This document shows positions 61,540 through 63,342 of a DNA stretch of 63,342 nucleotides, in pieces. The notes under the pieces are model-generated. The model was not told the origin of the DNA. It worked only from the letters and a program-made list of their open reading frames with translations, and searched no databases. The translations under genes were made by a program, and so were the position numbers. How positions within the stretch are numbered: the stretch's first letter is position 1; each line of letters starts with the position of its first letter. The DNA is from an uncultured Lachnoclostridium sp. (lineage in GTDB: Bacteria; Bacillota; Clostridia; Lachnospirales; Lachnospiraceae). Location of the stretch: positions 1-63,342 of the forward strand of contig CANBKJ010000007.1 of assembly GCA_947369165.1 (NCBI GenBank). Reading direction: 5' to 3'.

Positions 61540-61765
61540 TGTCAAGAGGGAAACTTAGGGATTTCAAGAGCCTGGGGCCAAGGGGGTAGAGAGGGACCAG
61601 AAGAGATTGATGTATAAAAATAATTTTTCAGATGGCGGGAATTGAGGTATACTATATATGAATAGCAGTTGGGGATGGAGAAAGATGGTGTCGTCCACAA
61701 TGCAGAACACTGGCTTTCCGGACTGCTGGGCCTCTTTATAGATAAACTGGACGACGGTACTTTTA
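61540..61765 (-). mobile_element. degenerate DDE transposase fragment (IS remnant)
   Basis: On the minus strand the reading TVVQFIYKEAQQSGKPVFCI and VDDTI matches the start of IS701/IS4-like DDE transposases (SGKP..C(I/V)(I/V)DDT). Further downstream the frame degrades, with an SxHLK-like motif only in another frame. No terminal inverted repeats could be identified. It replaced the 5' part of the MarR gene. Confidence 0.5.
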
Positions 61766-61790
61766 GCATGCTTTTTAGTATGATTTATAG

Positions 61791-61819
61791 TTTACAATTG
61801 TTTTGGGGAATGATAATAT
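61791..61819 (+). promoter_or_regulatory. promoter of the right-end LRR gene
   Basis: TTTACA (61791-61796), a 17-bp spacer and TAATAT (61814-61819), 55 bp before the ATG at 61875, which has AAGGAGGAG upstream. Confidence 0.65.
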
Positions 61820-61874
61820 AAAATATAGGTTTCTGTATGGATATTCAAAAGTGAATTGTAAGGAGGAGCAGTAT

Positions 61875-63342
61875 ATGTTTAGAAGAAATTTTTTTTGGTG
61901 TTAATTATAGCACAGATTTTTTGCCTGTCGCTTGGAAAGATCAATGTTTATGCGGAGACAAAAGAAGATAGTTTTTTATCGGCGTATGACAATATATTCC
62001 AAGTACATAGTAATAATAAATTGTCGACGAGTGATAGTTTAGAACCAGGGTTGTATAATGATGCAGGAGATATGTTAGCAACATGGCAGGAGTTAGGACT
62101 TGATTTGCGTTGGGGTTCTGATAAATCTAATGATATGATAATCAGAAGGTATCCAGAAGCGACAAAATTGGTAATTGATAATAGTATAACCCGTATAGGA
62201 AAGAACTCTTTCTTTTCCTGCATGAATTTGAAAACTATATATATTCCGGAAGGAGTAACCGAAATATGCGATGGCGCATTTAGGCAATGTATTAGTTTGA
62301 GTAGTATTAACATTCCAGAAGGGGTAACTAACATTGCAGATAGTGCATTTGAGGGATGCCGTAGTCTGTCAAGTATAAATCTTCCGAATGGATTGGTCGA
62401 GATAGGAAGTTTTACATTTAGTGGATGTAGTAATTTGAGTGATATTACCATTCCAGAAGGAGTAACTAGTATTGGATATGAAGCATTTAAAGAATGTAGT
62501 AGTCTGATAAGTGTTGAGATACCGGTCAGTGTAACGAATATCCGTGAAGGCGCATTTGGAGGTTGTGAAAACCTGACAAGCATTAAGGTGGCAGATGGCA
62601 ATACCGTTTACGATAGCCGAAAGGATTGCAATGCGATCATTGAAACAGAAACCAATAAATTAATACAAGGATGTAAAAACACTAAGATACCAAACAGCGT
62701 GACGAAGATCGGAGAAGATGCATTTAATTCTTGCCGAGGTCTTGAGAGTCTCGAGATCCCAGACAGCGTAATAAGTATCGGACGTGCTGCGTTTTATGAA
62801 TGCAGTAGTTTGTCAAGTATCGAGATTCCTGTTGGTGTGACATCTATAGTAAGTGATACATTTGCGAATTGTAAGAAATTATGCGATATCAGTCTTCCAC
62901 AGGGGTTAAAAGATATTGGTGAGAGCGCTTTCTATGCTTGTTGGAATATAGAAAGCATAAATATACCTGAAGGACTTGAGGAAATAGGGAGCAAAGTATT
63001 TGGAAATTGCATTAGATTAAAATATTTATATATACCTAAAACTGTGCAGACCATAGAAGGTTCAAGTTATGATAAATCTCCTTTTGTTGGATGTGATCGG
63101 CAGTTGACTGTTTATTGTGAATTAGAAACTAAACCAAGTGGGTGGGGATATTATTGGAATAATTATTACCGTTCAAATAGATTATGTACAAATTTTGGAT
63201 ATACAAAACAGGATTTTGAGTTTTGGAGTTCTTTGGAATCGGCAGAGGAGGTAGACATTCCGGAAAAGTATACTCAAATTCCCAATGGGGCATTTTGCGG
63301 AAATCATAATTTAAAAAGTGTAACAATCCCAAATAGTATAAC
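61875..63342 (+). CDS. BspA-like LRR surface protein, 3' end beyond window; frameshift in signal peptide
   Basis: ATG 61875 has an excellent Shine-Dalgarno but its frame ends after nine codons (MFRRNFFWC). From about 61895 a different frame is open to the right edge (more than 480 codons). Adding one T to the T8 run (61889-61896) fuses them into MFRRNFFLVLIIAQIFCLSL, a proper signal peptide ending at VYA. The mature protein has about a dozen 23-residue LRR_5/BspA repeats such as LSSINIPEGVTNIADSAFEG and LSDITIPEGVTSIGYEAFKE, then a divergent section (CDRQLTVYCELETKPSG) and further repeats. Surface adhesion or interaction is inferred. The gene may be phase variable or inactive, or the base may be an assembly error. 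Confidence 0.82.
61889..61896 (+). other. T8 homopolymer in the LRR signal peptide
   Basis: Eight T residues directly after MFRRN. Nine (or six) Ts would keep the signal peptide and the LRR domain in one frame. Confidence 0.75.

Noticed and set aside
61948-62601. Minus-strand open frame of about 217 codons at the right end
   Set aside because: It shows periodic LVTPSGM-like units that are the reverse of the LRR repeats on the plus strand, which have the known BspA pattern.

Overview
The window reads as chromosome of a low-to-mid GC, Gram-positive gut Clostridium relative, most likely a member of the Lachnospiraceae. Evidence: addB-addA instead of recBCD, 6S RNA beside nadE, radA/clpC/clpX/htrA housekeeping genes of Firmicute type, strong AGGAGG Shine-Dalgarno sequences, TTG/GTG starts, sigma-A style TTGACA-17-TATAAT promoters, and small families common in Lachnospiraceae (QueT, TSCPD, DUF1292, BspA-type leucine-rich repeats). 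Species cannot be named from the sequence alone.

Layout. 1-3.7 kb: end of a BspA-like LRR surface protein, a secreted protein, a BtrH-like papain-fold protein and a frameshifted small secreted protein. 3.7-6.2 kb: a hemerythrin/CheX-like/receiver regulator (minus) and two XRE regulators. 6.2-9 kb: 6S RNA, glutamine-dependent NAD synthetase, a membrane-anchored protein. 9-16 kb: addB-addA. 16-25.9 kb: methyltransferase, SH3/glucosaminidase, cohesin/cadherin-like envelope protein, clpC, small conserved protein, radA, two membrane proteins. 25.9-31.7 kb: a sulfate-activation operon cysD-cysN-cysC ending in an arylsulfotransferase-family gene. 31.6-35.7 kb: M14 peptidase and CLC-type channel (minus), tmcAL and a small membrane protein. 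35.7-38 kb: a secreted protein with two tandem DUF6273 domains whose C-terminal segments differ in the pattern left by diversity-generating retroelements (DGRs). 38.4-39.4 kb: a wrecked Rpn-type nuclease gene. 39.5-47.5 kb: pyrimidine nucleoside phosphorylase, PutP symporter, cation/proton antiporter, PlsC, VanY-like peptidase, preQ1-I riboswitch with queT, TSCPD protein. 47.6-57.9 kb: DUF1292 protein, sugar-phosphate transferase, HtrA, ClpX, subtilase, two aminotransferases (one HisC), GH25 lysozyme. 58 kb: tRNA-Gln, tRNA-His, tRNA-Arg. 58.2-63.3 kb: accessory zone of decayed toxin-antitoxin genes, a retropepsin-like mini-operon, a truncated regulator, a transposase scrap, and a second BspA-like LRR gene running off the right edge.

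Most interesting points: (i) the tandem DGR-like variable regions at about 36.65-36.77 and 37.37-37.49 kb, with no reverse transcriptase or template seen in the window; (ii) the sulfate activation plus arylsulfotransferase operon without visible sulfate reduction genes; (iii) homopolymer tracts (A8 and T8) that put two surface-protein genes out of frame; (iv) a dispersed TTAGCTCGACGG palindrome family that supplies the stop codon of two genes; (v) hairpin strings inserted between duplicated Shine-Dalgarno sequences.

All assignments come from reading the sequence and from family knowledge; no database search was possible. Homopolymer frameshifts could be biological or assembly errors.
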